Part shown: positions 8,240 through 16,510 of the stretch, piece by piece
Layout of the letters: every line of letters begins with the position of its first letter
Position numbering within the stretch: the stretch's first letter is position 1
Made by a program: the position numbers and the translations under genes
Notes under the pieces: model-generated
The model's database searches: none
What the model was told of the DNA's origin: nothing
Seen by the model: only the letters and a program-made list of their open reading frames with translations
Assembly: GCF_947169325.1 (NCBI RefSeq)
Contig: NZ_CAMVPN010000011.1
Coordinates: 1-41,613, forward strand
DNA length: 41,613 bases
Source: an uncultured Methanobrevibacter sp.
GTDB taxonomy: Archaea; Methanobacteriota; Methanobacteria; Methanobacteriales; Methanobacteriaceae
Direction: 5' to 3'

Positions 8240-9150
8240 TGTTCACCAATTTTATTTTTTAATCTTCTTAAAATGCCTTTAAGAGTGTGGGCTTCTCGTC
8301 CTGTTATGAATGCTCTTGAAATGATATTGTTGAATGTTTTAAGGCCGTTCCTTTTTTTATGGTCGGGAATGTCTAAATAATCAATCAACGCTTTCATGTC
8401 TTTTATTAAATATTCCTTTTCCAATTCTGTACTTTCATTAATTCCTTCAACACCGTATTCATGCTTGTTTTTGAATAATTCATAGAATATTATCGCAGCT
8501 GCATGGGAAATGTTCATGATTGGGTAAGTTGGGTCTGTTGGAATGGAAACGCAAATGTCACAGTCTCCTATTTCCTTATTTGAAAGACCGTCCCCTTCCC
8601 TTCCAAATAATATTGCTATCTTATTAGATACGTTCATGGATTTACCCAGTTCTTCTGGTTTAATTGGGATTCTTGATAGATTGTAGCTTCCTCCAGCCAT
8701 TCCTGTTGAAGCAACCTTGAAGTCAATTCTTTGTGATTGGTAAAAATCATCCAAAGTCGGAAATATTTTTGCGTTTTCCACAATGTATTTTCCATGGGTT
8801 GCCTGATAGAATGCTTCCTTTGTTAATGTCGGAGGATTAATCAATACTAAATTTTTCAATCCGAAGTTTGCCATTGTCCTTGCAAGAAAACCAATATTTC
8901 CAGGAGTTTCACATTCAACAAAAACAATATAAATGTTTTCTTTAAAAAGACTGATTTCCTTTTCCTCCTGCTCTCTAACAAGCTTGTCTCTTGCAGTTCC
9001 TCTGGACTGCACTCGGGATTTTGATTTTTTTGTTGAAGTTGCCTTTTTTTCGCTGTTGCTTTTTTCTTTTTCATCGGGTGAACTTACTGATGCGGTTTCA
9101 ACCACTTTCTGTTCACTTACAGCGGCGTCTCCTATTTTAATCAACTCCAA
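8236..9150 (-). CDS. TrmJ/SpoU-family RNA 2'-O-methyltransferase
   Basis: About 304 residues. From residue ~70 it is a SPOUT methyltransferase with its three motifs: ETPGNIGFLARTMANFG, ILFGREGDGLSN and IPTDPTYPIMNISHAAAI. This matches the TrmJ group, which methylates the ribose of position 32 in tRNA. A C-terminal helical tail (LKGILRRLKNKIGEQ) is also typical. The first ~65 residues are a Lys/Glu/Ser-rich, low-complexity extension not usual in the family. The start is uncertain: TTG at 9150 or 9144, neither with a well-placed ribosome binding site. The stop overlaps the next gene by four bases. Confidence 0.85.
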   Translation of the reverse strand: MELIKIGDAAVSEQKVVETASVSSPDEKEKSNSEKKATSTKKSKSRVQSRGTARDKLVREQEEKEISLFKENIYIVFVECETPGNIGFLARTMANFGLKNLVLINPPTLTKEAFYQATHGKYIVENAKIFPTLDDFYQSQRIDFKVASTGMAGGSYNLSRIPIKPEELGKSMNVSNKIAILFGREGDGLSNKEIGDCDICVSIPTDPTYPIMNISHAAAIIFYELFKNKHEYGVEGINESTELEKEYLIKDMKALIDYLDIPDHKKRNGLKTFNNIISRAFITGREAHTLKGILRRLKNKIGEQ

Positions 9151-9156
9151 TTTTAT

Positions 9157-10635
9157 TTATTCGTAGGCTTTATCTAATAATTCAAGAATATGCATGGATT
9201 TAATATCTTCACAACCAATTGCATCTAAACCGTCCTGAAGGTTCAACTCACAAAACGGACAGATTGTAACTACTACATCAGCATCAGTGTCCTTAATCAT
9301 CTCTGCTTTTGATTTGGATAACTCCAGTGCTATTTCCGGTTTTCCGGATTTTATTCCACCGCCTGCTCCGCAGCATTGGCAAGGATATAGCATTTCTTTT
9401 AGCTCAACACCTGGGATTTTTTCTATAATGTCTCTTGGTGCATCTTTAATGCCTTGACCTCTTCCTAAATGGCACGGATCATGATATGTGACTGTCATAT
9501 TCACTTCTTTTAACTTGCTTTCATCAAGTTTATCAACCAAAAACTCGCTGATGTCCATTACATTCAATTTAGACCCGAATTCTGGGTGGTTGTTTTTCAA
9601 TGTAGCTCCGCAACCTGAACAGATTGTAATGACTGTATCATAATCCTTAAAGACTTCCTTATTCTTATCAACAAGTTCCTGAACGATATCGGTTTGTCCG
9701 GTTCTTAAAAGTGGAGAACCGCAACATACCTGGCCTTCAGGAACATCAACATCAATTCCATTTTCTTTTAGAATTTTAACCAATTTATGCCCAATTTCTG
9801 GGAATTTGTAATCGGTCATACATCCTGTAAAGAATGCGATTTTTGAACCGGTATAATTTTCAGCTTCTTCGATAAATGGGGTCTTATCAGTTTTAACGGA
9901 TCTTCCGGTTTTTAGGATATTTTCCTTAAACGCAACATGTTCCGGAAGAGGTCCTGAACCGTTTGCAACAGCAATTGCCCTTAACTTTTCTATTGCATCG
10001 CCAAAGGTATTGATGTTTTTAGGACAAACTGCAAGACATTTGCCGCAGCTTGTACACTTGTATAAACCTTCATCCAATGCTTCTTTGAGCCTATCAAAGT
10101 TATCTCTTGGATCGCTTTCGAATTTGCGCATGTATCTCATCAGATAAGGTCCGCCAAATTCTTCAGTTGCAATATTGACAACAGGACAGGTTGATAAGCA
10201 TGAATAGCACTCGATACAGCTTCTTACCTTTTTGGTATCTGCTGAATCCGCTTTTGTAATTGAAGTGTCAAGTTCGTCGCATTTATGGTCGCATTGAAGG
10301 GATAACTCCAAATCCTTTACTTTTGCTTCGATACTTGATTTGTCCACAATCAAATCTTTAATCACAGGGAATCTAAGAGGTTCGATAATTGCTCCGTCCT
10401 TTATTTCCTTTTGGCATGCCAGAGCTCCATTTCCTTTAAATAATATTCCGCATGAACCGCACTGGCCTGCTCTGCATGAGCTTCTAAAACTGATGTCCGC
10501 ATCGTATTTTTCATTGATGGCCTGCAATGCATCCAGAACTTTCATATGGGGTGTTTTTTCAATTTCATAACACTCCAAATGTGGTTCCGTATCAGTTTCA
10601 CGGTTGAATCTTGAAACATAAACCTTAATCATCAT
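9157..10635 (-). CDS. tfrB: Fumarate reductase (CoM/CoB) subunit B
   Basis: A 492-residue iron-sulfur subunit of the thiol:fumarate reductase that couples coenzyme M and coenzyme B oxidation to fumarate reduction in the cytosol. The N-terminus is SdhB-like with a 2Fe-2S site (CRAGQCGSCG), then two 4Fe-4S motifs (CIECYSCLSTCPV, CTSCGKCLAVCP). The second half carries two HdrB-like CCG domains (CCGSPLLR with CSGCG, then HDPCHLGRGQG with CQCCGAGGG) where the thiols are oxidised. Full length for the family. GGAGAG precedes two adjacent ATG codons at 10635 and 10632; either could be used. The catalytic subunit gene tfrA is not in this window. Confidence 0.95.
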   Translation of the reverse strand: MMIKVYVSRFNRETDTEPHLECYEIEKTPHMKVLDALQAINEKYDADISFRSSCRAGQCGSCGILFKGNGALACQKEIKDGAIIEPLRFPVIKDLIVDKSSIEAKVKDLELSLQCDHKCDELDTSITKADSADTKKVRSCIECYSCLSTCPVVNIATEEFGGPYLMRYMRKFESDPRDNFDRLKEALDEGLYKCTSCGKCLAVCPKNINTFGDAIEKLRAIAVANGSGPLPEHVAFKENILKTGRSVKTDKTPFIEEAENYTGSKIAFFTGCMTDYKFPEIGHKLVKILKENGIDVDVPEGQVCCGSPLLRTGQTDIVQELVDKNKEVFKDYDTVITICSGCGATLKNNHPEFGSKLNVMDISEFLVDKLDESKLKEVNMTVTYHDPCHLGRGQGIKDAPRDIIEKIPGVELKEMLYPCQCCGAGGGIKSGKPEIALELSKSKAEMIKDTDADVVVTICPFCELNLQDGLDAIGCEDIKSMHILELLDKAYE

Positions 10636-10740
10636 TTCTCTCCAAAATTATTAAAAGCTTATAAAACATTATAATATATTATTTATAGGTAAAGGTATTA
10701 TATAATAATATTGTATTATTGATTATTTTGAGGAAAATAT
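10636..10740. promoter_or_regulatory. Divergent promoter region tfrB / iorA
   Basis: This 105-bp AT-rich region separates two divergent operons. For iorA, ATTATATAATAAT (10697-10709) is a good TATA box, giving a start about 12 bases before the ATG, with GAGGAAA as ribosome binding site. For tfrB, read on the minus strand, AATATATTA around 10671-10681 gives a start near 10650, with GGAGAG before the ATG. Confidence 0.55.
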
Positions 10741-12633
10741 ATGAATTTAAAAGAATTAGTTACAGGAGCTGCCGGTGAAAAACAATTTTTACTTGGTAAC
10801 GAAGCGGCTGTTAGAGGTGTTATAGAGGCAGGTGTTTCTATTGCAGCCACTTATCCCGGAACTCCTTCATCAGAAATTGGAAATGTGCTCTCAGTATTGG
10901 CAAAAGAGGCCAATATTTATTTTGAATTTTCTACTAATGAAAAAGTCGCAATGGAGGTTGCAGCCACTGCAGCTGCATCCGGACTTAGGTCATTTACTTT
11001 TATGAAGCACGTGGGCATGAATGTAGCTGCAGATTCATTCATGACAACTGCATATTCAGGTGTCAACGGTGGAATGGTTATTTTATCCGCTGATGATCCG
11101 TCATTGTTCTCATCACAGAATGAACAGGACACCCGTAATTATGCAAGATTGGCCAATGTGCCTATTTTGGAACCTTCCAACTGTCAGGAAGTTAAGGATA
11201 TGGTCAAATATGCATTTGATTTATCAGAACAGTTCAATTTACCAGTAATTGTCAGAACAACCACTCGCGTATCTCATATGAGAGGAGTAGTTGAATTCGG
11301 TGATGTTCGAGACAATTCATCAAACAACGACAATCACTGGAAAAGAGGCCACTTCAAAAAGGACCCTTCAAAATATGTTCCTGTTCCTGCATTTGCAGGC
11401 GACATGCACGTAAGACTATGGGATAAAATCCACAAACTTGAAGAAGTCACAAATAAAAGTGAATACAACAAAGAAATAGACTTTTCCGCTGATAAGAAAT
11501 ACGGTTTGATTGCTTCAAGCAGTGCATATAACTACGCTCATGATGTTGTTAAATTCAATGAATTGGACATTAACATCCTGAAATTGGGATTTTCTTATCC
11601 GTTCCCACAGGAATTGGTTGGCGAATTTTTAGCAGATTTGGATGAAGTGTTCATTGTTGAGGAAGTTGACCCGATAATTGAAAGGGACGTTCTTGCAACA
11701 TTAGGTGCCAAAAAGCTGAATGTCAATGTCCACGGTAAACTGGACGGCACATTCCCACTTTACCATGAGTTCAACTCAGACATTGTCAGTGACGGCTTAA
11801 ATAAGGTATTGAACTTCAAGGAAGATGAAAGCGTTGCATATTCCACAAGCCTGGAAAAACTCCAAGAGGACATTCCCAATAGAGCCCCGGTATTGTGTGC
11901 AGGCTGTCCTCACAGGGCAATGTATTATGGAATAAACAAGGCAATTGATGAATTGGGCTTGAAACTTGATGATGTGGTATTTGCATCAGACATAGGATGT
12001 TATACATTAGGTATCAATCCTCCTTACAACTGTGCAGATTACCTGCTGTCAATGGGTTCAAGTGTCGGTGACGGTTGCGGATTTTCAGTTTCAACAGATC
12101 AAAAGGTAGCAAGCTTCATTGGGGATTCAACATTCTTCCACAGCGGTATTTCACCTTTAATCAATGCTGTTCACAACAAGCATAACTTTGTTCTAACAGT
12201 CCTGGACAACAGGATAACCGCAATGACCGGAGGCCAGCCAAACCCAGGAATTCCTGTTGATGGAATGGGTGACGAGGCTCCCGAAGTGTCAATCCGTAAA
12301 CTGGCGGCCGCCTGTGGCTGTGACTATGTGCGTGTAATAAACCCATTCAATTTGGAGCAGGTCGTTAAAACTTACAAGGAAGCGTTCGAACGTGACGATA
12401 CTGCAGTGATTGTTTCAAAAGCTCCATGCACATTAATCAAAGGATTGACTAAAAAACCGCCGGTCAAGTTTATTGAAAGTAACTGTAACAACTGTGATAA
12501 GTGTGTAAGTGAATTGGCTTGCCCTGCCATTTCAAAAATCAATGGAAAAATCACAATCGATAAATCCCAATGTGACGGATGCAATGTATGTATTCAGGTT
12601 TGTAAGTATGGCGCTCTAGAGGCAGGTAGGTGA
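10741..12633 (+). CDS. iorA: Indolepyruvate:ferredoxin oxidoreductase subunit alpha
   Basis: A 630-residue large subunit of the enzyme that decarboxylates aryl pyruvates oxidatively to aryl-CoA and reduces ferredoxin, or runs in reverse to make aromatic amino acids. It has the pyruvate-binding domain I (ATYPGTPSSEIGNVL), domain II, the thiamine diphosphate domain (CAGCPHRAMYY, GDSTFFHSG from residue 461, NRITAMTGGQPNPG) and a C-terminal double ferredoxin with CNNCDKC from 582 and CDGCNVC after it. Length is standard. It is followed by iorB after four bases. Confidence 0.96.
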   Translation: MNLKELVTGAAGEKQFLLGNEAAVRGVIEAGVSIAATYPGTPSSEIGNVLSVLAKEANIYFEFSTNEKVAMEVAATAAASGLRSFTFMKHVGMNVAADSFMTTAYSGVNGGMVILSADDPSLFSSQNEQDTRNYARLANVPILEPSNCQEVKDMVKYAFDLSEQFNLPVIVRTTTRVSHMRGVVEFGDVRDNSSNNDNHWKRGHFKKDPSKYVPVPAFAGDMHVRLWDKIHKLEEVTNKSEYNKEIDFSADKKYGLIASSSAYNYAHDVVKFNELDINILKLGFSYPFPQELVGEFLADLDEVFIVEEVDPIIERDVLATLGAKKLNVNVHGKLDGTFPLYHEFNSDIVSDGLNKVLNFKEDESVAYSTSLEKLQEDIPNRAPVLCAGCPHRAMYYGINKAIDELGLKLDDVVFASDIGCYTLGINPPYNCADYLLSMGSSVGDGCGFSVSTDQKVASFIGDSTFFHSGISPLINAVHNKHNFVLTVLDNRITAMTGGQPNPGIPVDGMGDEAPEVSIRKLAAACGCDYVRVINPFNLEQVVKTYKEAFERDDTAVIVSKAPCTLIKGLTKKPPVKFIESNCNNCDKCVSELACPAISKINGKITIDKSQCDGCNVCIQVCKYGALEAGR

Positions 12634-12637
12634 GAAA

Positions 12638-13222
12638 ATGGATAATCATTATAGTATTTATATTTGTGGTGTAGGTGGTCAAGGAATCATAAAGACATCT
12701 ACAATAATTGGTGAAGCTGCTATGAACCAAGGTTTGGATGTGGTAATGAGTGAAATTCACGGAATGTCTCAAAGAGGAGGATCTGTTTCTACAGAATTGA
12801 AAATCGGAGGATACAACTCTTCAATCATTCCAAACAAAGGGGCAGACATGCTGCTTGCTTTTGAACCTATCGAAACTATAAGGGGTCTTGATAAGGTAAA
12901 TTCAGAGACTAAAATCGTTTACAATACTCATCCTATTGTACCTTCTTCAGCGGATAAACCTTATCCAAGTGTCGACAACATTACAAAAACATTAAAGGAA
13001 AATTTCAAACATGTTCTTCCAATCAATGGAACTGAACTTGCTGTTGAAGCCGGAAGCGTTTTAGCTTTGAACATGGTTCTTTTAGGTGCCGTAACTGCTG
13101 ATGACAAGTTTCCACTAACCAAAGAGTCAGTCATTGAGGCAATGAAAAATAATTTAAAACCTAAATTCCATGAAATGAATTTAAAAGCTATTGAAAGTGG
13201 GTACAATTCTATCAAAGGTTAA
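12638..13222 (+). CDS. iorB: Indolepyruvate:ferredoxin oxidoreductase subunit beta
   Basis: A 194-residue gamma-type domain of the oxidoreductase family. It opens with the usual GVGGQGIIKTS glycine motif, and EIHGMSQRGGSVSTELKIG is the conserved segment of this subunit. It forms the complex with IorA. GGTGAG sits just upstream of the ATG, inside the end of iorA, so both are translated from one message. Confidence 0.95.
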   Translation: MDNHYSIYICGVGGQGIIKTSTIIGEAAMNQGLDVVMSEIHGMSQRGGSVSTELKIGGYNSSIIPNKGADMLLAFEPIETIRGLDKVNSETKIVYNTHPIVPSSADKPYPSVDNITKTLKENFKHVLPINGTELAVEAGSVLALNMVLLGAVTADDKFPLTKESVIEAMKNNLKPKFHEMNLKAIESGYNSIKG

Positions 13223-13277
13223 ATTTTAAATAGTATTTGGAATAAAAAATTAATTAGATAATTGAAGTTGTGGTAAT

Positions 13278-13556
13278 ATGGCTTATAAAATTGACAATGC
13301 TATTGTAAAAAAAGATATTGCAGGCAATTTAACATTAATTGACCCGGATAATGTATTTGAAGATGAAGATGCATTCATTGCTGTTAAAAGTGATGATTTA
13401 ATCACTATCCAACTTTTAATCAATGGAATCTTGAAAAATGACTTTAAAAGTTGGAGGGAATTGGGAGTAGTTCCTGAAACTGACCCATTGAAAAGTATTC
13501 TCGTACGTTTAGGTTATTCAAAAGAAGATATAGCTAACTTATTAAAAGAGTTATAG
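13278..13556 (+). CDS. Unknown 92-residue protein
   Basis: I do not recognise this protein. It is small and soluble-looking, with an acidic first half (LTLIDPDNVFEDEDAFIAVK) and a helical second half ending in LGYSKEDIANLLKEL. There are no cysteines, membrane segments or known motifs. GTGGTAAT precedes the ATG, and a TTTTAAATAG element about 50 bases upstream may be its own promoter. It lies 55 bases after iorB and faces the ACT/paaK pair, so a link to aryl-acid metabolism is possible but unproven. Confidence 0.65.
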   Translation: MAYKIDNAIVKKDIAGNLTLIDPDNVFEDEDAFIAVKSDDLITIQLLINGILKNDFKSWRELGVVPETDPLKSILVRLGYSKEDIANLLKEL

Positions 13557-13559
13557 CTA

Positions 13560-13627
13560 TCTTTCTTTACTTTTTTTTAAAATTTTTCTCTAAAAAATAA
13601 GTTTAGAAAAGATGTTAATCTTTTCTA
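13560..13627. terminator. T-run and hairpin between convergent genes
   Basis: TTTTTTTT at 13571-13578, soon after the stop of the 92-residue protein, serves as the plus-strand terminator. TAGAAAAGAT (13604-13613) and ATCTTTTCTA (13618-13627) form a perfect 10-bp stem with loop GTTA across the stop of the convergent ACT gene, followed on the minus strand by TTATTTTTTA. Confidence 0.65.
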
Positions 13628-14056
13628 TAAGTCTTTAATATCGTTTTCATCCAATATTTTAACATTGCTTTCTTTTAATGCATCTATAGCCTTTTCCATA
13701 TTTTCCAATCTCATAACGACAATGGCTTCATCAGTTTTGCTACTTACAAATGCATACAGATATTCTAAATTGATTCCTTTTTCATCAAAGACAGCTAATG
13801 TTGAGTTTAATCCATTAGGCTCATCTGGAACAGCTAAAATGATTACCTCATTTTCCTTAACAATGAATCCATCATTTTCGAGTGATTCTATTGCTTTTTC
13901 ATTATCGGAAACGATTAATCTTAAAATTCCGTATTTTGTAGTGTCTGCTATTGAAAGTGCACGAATGTTAATGTTCTGCTTAGCCAATGTGTCAATAGCC
14001 TTTTTAATTCTACCTTCTTTGTTTTCGACAAAAATTGAAATTTGTTTTACTGCCAT
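13625..14056 (-). CDS. Tandem ACT-domain protein
   Basis: A 143-residue protein made of two ACT domains, roughly residues 3-68 (QISIFVENKEGRIKKAIDTL) and 73-140 (LAVPDEPNGLNSTLAVFDEK). ACT domains bind amino acids. Short double-ACT proteins beside phenylacetate-CoA ligase and ior genes are common in methanogens and may sense aromatic amino acids. The second ATG (14056) is chosen because AGGTG lies five bases before it. It starts nine bases after the paaK stop, so both are in one operon. Confidence 0.88.
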   Translation of the reverse strand: MAVKQISIFVENKEGRIKKAIDTLAKQNINIRALSIADTTKYGILRLIVSDNEKAIESLENDGFIVKENEVIILAVPDEPNGLNSTLAVFDEKGINLEYLYAFVSSKTDEAIVVMRLENMEKAIDALKESNVKILDENDIKDL

Positions 14057-14064
14057 CATATCAC

Positions 14065-15366
14065 CTATTCAAAATTCCTTTCATCAATTACACGAACAGC
14101 TTTACCTTCACTTCTTGGTAGTGATTCCGGTTCACAGATTGTTACATCCACTCTTAGTCCTGTTTCTGACCTGATGGATGCTTGGATTTGTTTTTCCACT
14201 CTTTCCATTTCTTTCATTTCATCTGAGAATAACTCTTTTGATGCTTCCACTTTAACTTCCACTTCATCTAAGATATCTGGTCTTGTCACATGGATCATGT
14301 AGTTAGGACTGATTCCGCTAATTTTAAGCAATGCCTTTTCAATTTGTGATGGGAACACCATGACTCCTTTGATTTTAAGCATATCATCGCTTCTACCAGT
14401 GATTCTTGTCATTCTGACGGTTGTTCTTCCACATTCGCATTCCTCTTCAATAAGTGAAGTCAGGTCTTTTGTTCTAAATCTTAAAATAGGCATTCCTGTT
14501 TTTGTCAATGATGTTAAGACAAGCTCTCCTTTCTCACCGTAACCTAAAGTTTCACCAGTTTCGGAGTTAATAATTTCCGGGTAGAAATGGTCATCTTGAA
14601 TGTGCATTCCGTTTTGTTCGCTGCATTCCTGGGCAACGCCCGGACCCATTACCTCTGTTAATCCGTAAATGTTGTGGGTTTTAATTCCGAGAGATTTTTC
14701 GATTCTCTTTCTCATCTCGTCTGTCCACATTTCTGCTCCATGGATTCCTGCCTTCAAGTTAATGTCTTCTAGGGGGATTCCCGCTTTTTCTCTTGACTCG
14801 CCGAGATACATTGCATAGGATGGTGTGCATGTTAGGATGTCACTTTGGAAATCAACCATTGTGTCCAGTTGCCTTTGTGTATTTCCTGCAGAAATTGGTA
14901 TTGTTATTGCACCCATTTTGTTTCCGCCGTGATGGATACCGAATCCTCCTGTAAACAATCCGTATCCGTAAGCATTTTGGATAATGTAGTCTTTTTCAGC
15001 ACCTGCCATTTTCAGTCCACGTGAAATGCATTCTCCCCAGATGTCCAAATCGTTTTGGGTGTATGCGGTTACTGTTGGTTTTCCTGTTGTTCCTGAAGAG
15101 GCATGAACCTCCACAATCTCTTCACGGGGAACTGCAAGTAAACCTAATGGATAAGCTTCTCTTAAATCGCTTTTTGTAGTAAATGGAATTTTTTCGATAT
15201 CTTTTAAAGTTTTTATGTCTTCAGGTTTTATTCCTGCATCATCAAATCTTTTTTTGTAGAATTCAACATTTTCATATGCCAGTTTCACTGTTTTTTGCAA
15301 TCTCTCAAGTTGAATCTTTTCCTTCTCTTCCTTAGTCATGCATTCTGCTTTTTCATTCCAAAACAT
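14065..15366 (-). CDS. paaK: Phenylacetate-CoA ligase
   Basis: A 433-residue adenylate-forming enzyme that activates aryl acetates with ATP and CoA. The phosphate loop [16 protein letters not shown], the helix [36 protein letters not shown] and the C-terminal segment with [22 protein letters not shown] are all typical of PaaK. Length is normal. Its product is the substrate for reverse operation of IorAB, whose genes are convergent with it. A TATA box TTTATAAT (minus strand, 15420-15429) and AGGGAT before the ATG support the start. Confidence 0.93.
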   Translation of the reverse strand: MFWNEKAECMTKEEKEKIQLERLQKTVKLAYENVEFYKKRFDDAGIKPEDIKTLKDIEKIPFTTKSDLREAYPLGLLAVPREEIVEVHASSGTTGKPTVTAYTQNDLDIWGECISRGLKMAGAEKDYIIQNAYGYGLFTGGFGIHHGGNKMGAITIPISAGNTQRQLDTMVDFQSDILTCTPSYAMYLGESREKAGIPLEDINLKAGIHGAEMWTDEMRKRIEKSLGIKTHNIYGLTEVMGPGVAQECSEQNGMHIQDDHFYPEIINSETGETLGYGEKGELVLTSLTKTGMPILRFRTKDLTSLIEEECECGRTTVRMTRITGRSDDMLKIKGVMVFPSQIEKALLKISGISPNYMIHVTRPDILDEVEVKVEASKELFSDEMKEMERVEKQIQASIRSETGLRVDVTICEPESLPRSEGKAVRVIDERNFE

Positions 15367-15595
15367 TATATCCCTATTTCATGATTTTTTTTAATGTGTT
15401 TAATTATAATCTTCATTCATTATAAAACTTTATGAAACTGTTTAATTTTTTCATATTTTGGCAGGTGATTATTTTAACATTGAGGAAACAAAATTGTTCT
15501 CATTTTGTTATATTGCAAAAGGACAACTAAATTTACTTTATTCTTATAAAAAACTATTTATAATTGGCAGATTATAGATTAACATGGTGATAACT
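15367..15595. promoter_or_regulatory. Divergent promoters of paaK and the TPR gene
   Basis: The gap has no gene. The paaK TATA box (TTTATAAT, minus strand) lies at 15420-15429. For the TPR gene, TATTTATAATTGG near 15549-15561 puts the start of transcription at about 15582, and GGTGAT follows just before the ATG at 15596. The middle (15440-15540) shows nothing I can interpret. Confidence 0.5.
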
Positions 15596-16390
15596 ATGGA
15601 TTCAAAAATTAACAAAGGAAGAATAGAATTTAATGATGAAAATTATGAAAAAGCATTGTCCTACTTTGATACTGTTGCGGAAGATGATGAGGACTATGAC
15701 TATGTGCTGATTTTTAAAATCACTTGCCTGATGGAACTTGAGAGATATGACAAGGCTCTCTTTTTGATTGATTCCCTTCTTGCCGAAGACGATGATGATG
15801 AGCTGCTTTTGTATGAAAAAATCCGGTGCCATATTGCCTTGGACGAAAGGTCAGAGGCACTCGCCACATTGAAGAAATTTGAACGCATCATTCCTAAGGA
15901 CAACAAAAACGTCATGCTGGACATTGCTCGGTTCTACAAATTCTTGGGTGAATTCAAAAGCGCATTGAGATTCTGCAATTTGGCATTGTCCATCGATGGT
16001 GATTTTGAAGAGGCAATCTATGAAAAAGCACTGGTTGCAATTGCAATGGGCAATGATGAAATCGCTGATAACTGTGCAAACAAGCTTCTGGATGTGGCAG
16101 GCGATGACAAGTATAAAATCATCCCAATATTCATGCTTAAAATAAACTGCGGAAAATTGAGGGATTGCGTCGGCATCGTTGACAGTTTGGAAGATAAATT
16201 TCAGGATAATACATGCAACATGCTTAGAATAGTGATTTACAATCAATTGCGTGAAAAATTGGATGTTAATGTCCATTTAACTGATGATGCCGATTTGTCT
16301 GTCGCTGAAGCTATTGATCTCTTGCTTGATTATGAACAGACTGGCGTTAAATGGGGATTTGTCAATGATGTTGGTTTCATCATTATGTAA
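15596..16390 (+). CDS. Tetratricopeptide repeat protein
   Basis: About 264 residues made mostly of TPR-like helix pairs: NKGRIEFNDENYEKALSYFD, ITCLMELERYDKALFLID, EKIRCHIALDERSEALATLK, DIARFYKFLGEFKSALRFCN and EKALVAIAMGNDEIADNC. It is acidic, with an EDDDDE stretch, and has no membrane segment. TPR proteins scaffold protein complexes; the partner is unknown. ATG at 15596 is preferred over 15584 because GGTGAT falls between the two. Confidence 0.8.
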   Translation: MDSKINKGRIEFNDENYEKALSYFDTVAEDDEDYDYVLIFKITCLMELERYDKALFLIDSLLAEDDDDELLLYEKIRCHIALDERSEALATLKKFERIIPKDNKNVMLDIARFYKFLGEFKSALRFCNLALSIDGDFEEAIYEKALVAIAMGNDEIADNCANKLLDVAGDDKYKIIPIFMLKINCGKLRDCVGIVDSLEDKFQDNTCNMLRIVIYNQLREKLDVNVHLTDDADLSVAEAIDLLLDYEQTGVKWGFVNDVGFIIM

Positions 16391-16440
16391 TGTACATAAA
16401 TGTACCTTGATGTATATAAAAATAGTAATGTTTATATAAT
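16385..16440 (+). promoter_or_regulatory. Phased ATGTA repeats and TATA box before the symporter
   Basis: ATGTA occurs at 16385, 16390, 16400 and 16410; the last three are exactly 10 bases apart, one turn of the helix. They end about 16 bases before a strong TATA box, TTTATATAAT (16431-16440). This looks like a cooperative binding site for a regulator of the symporter gene. The gene start is about 70 bases downstream with GAGGTAAA as ribosome binding site. Confidence 0.5.
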
Positions 16441-16510
16441 TTCTTTATTAATATAAAATATTGTAATTATTATAAATTATTATTAATTATTTTTTTAGAG
16501 GTAAATATTT

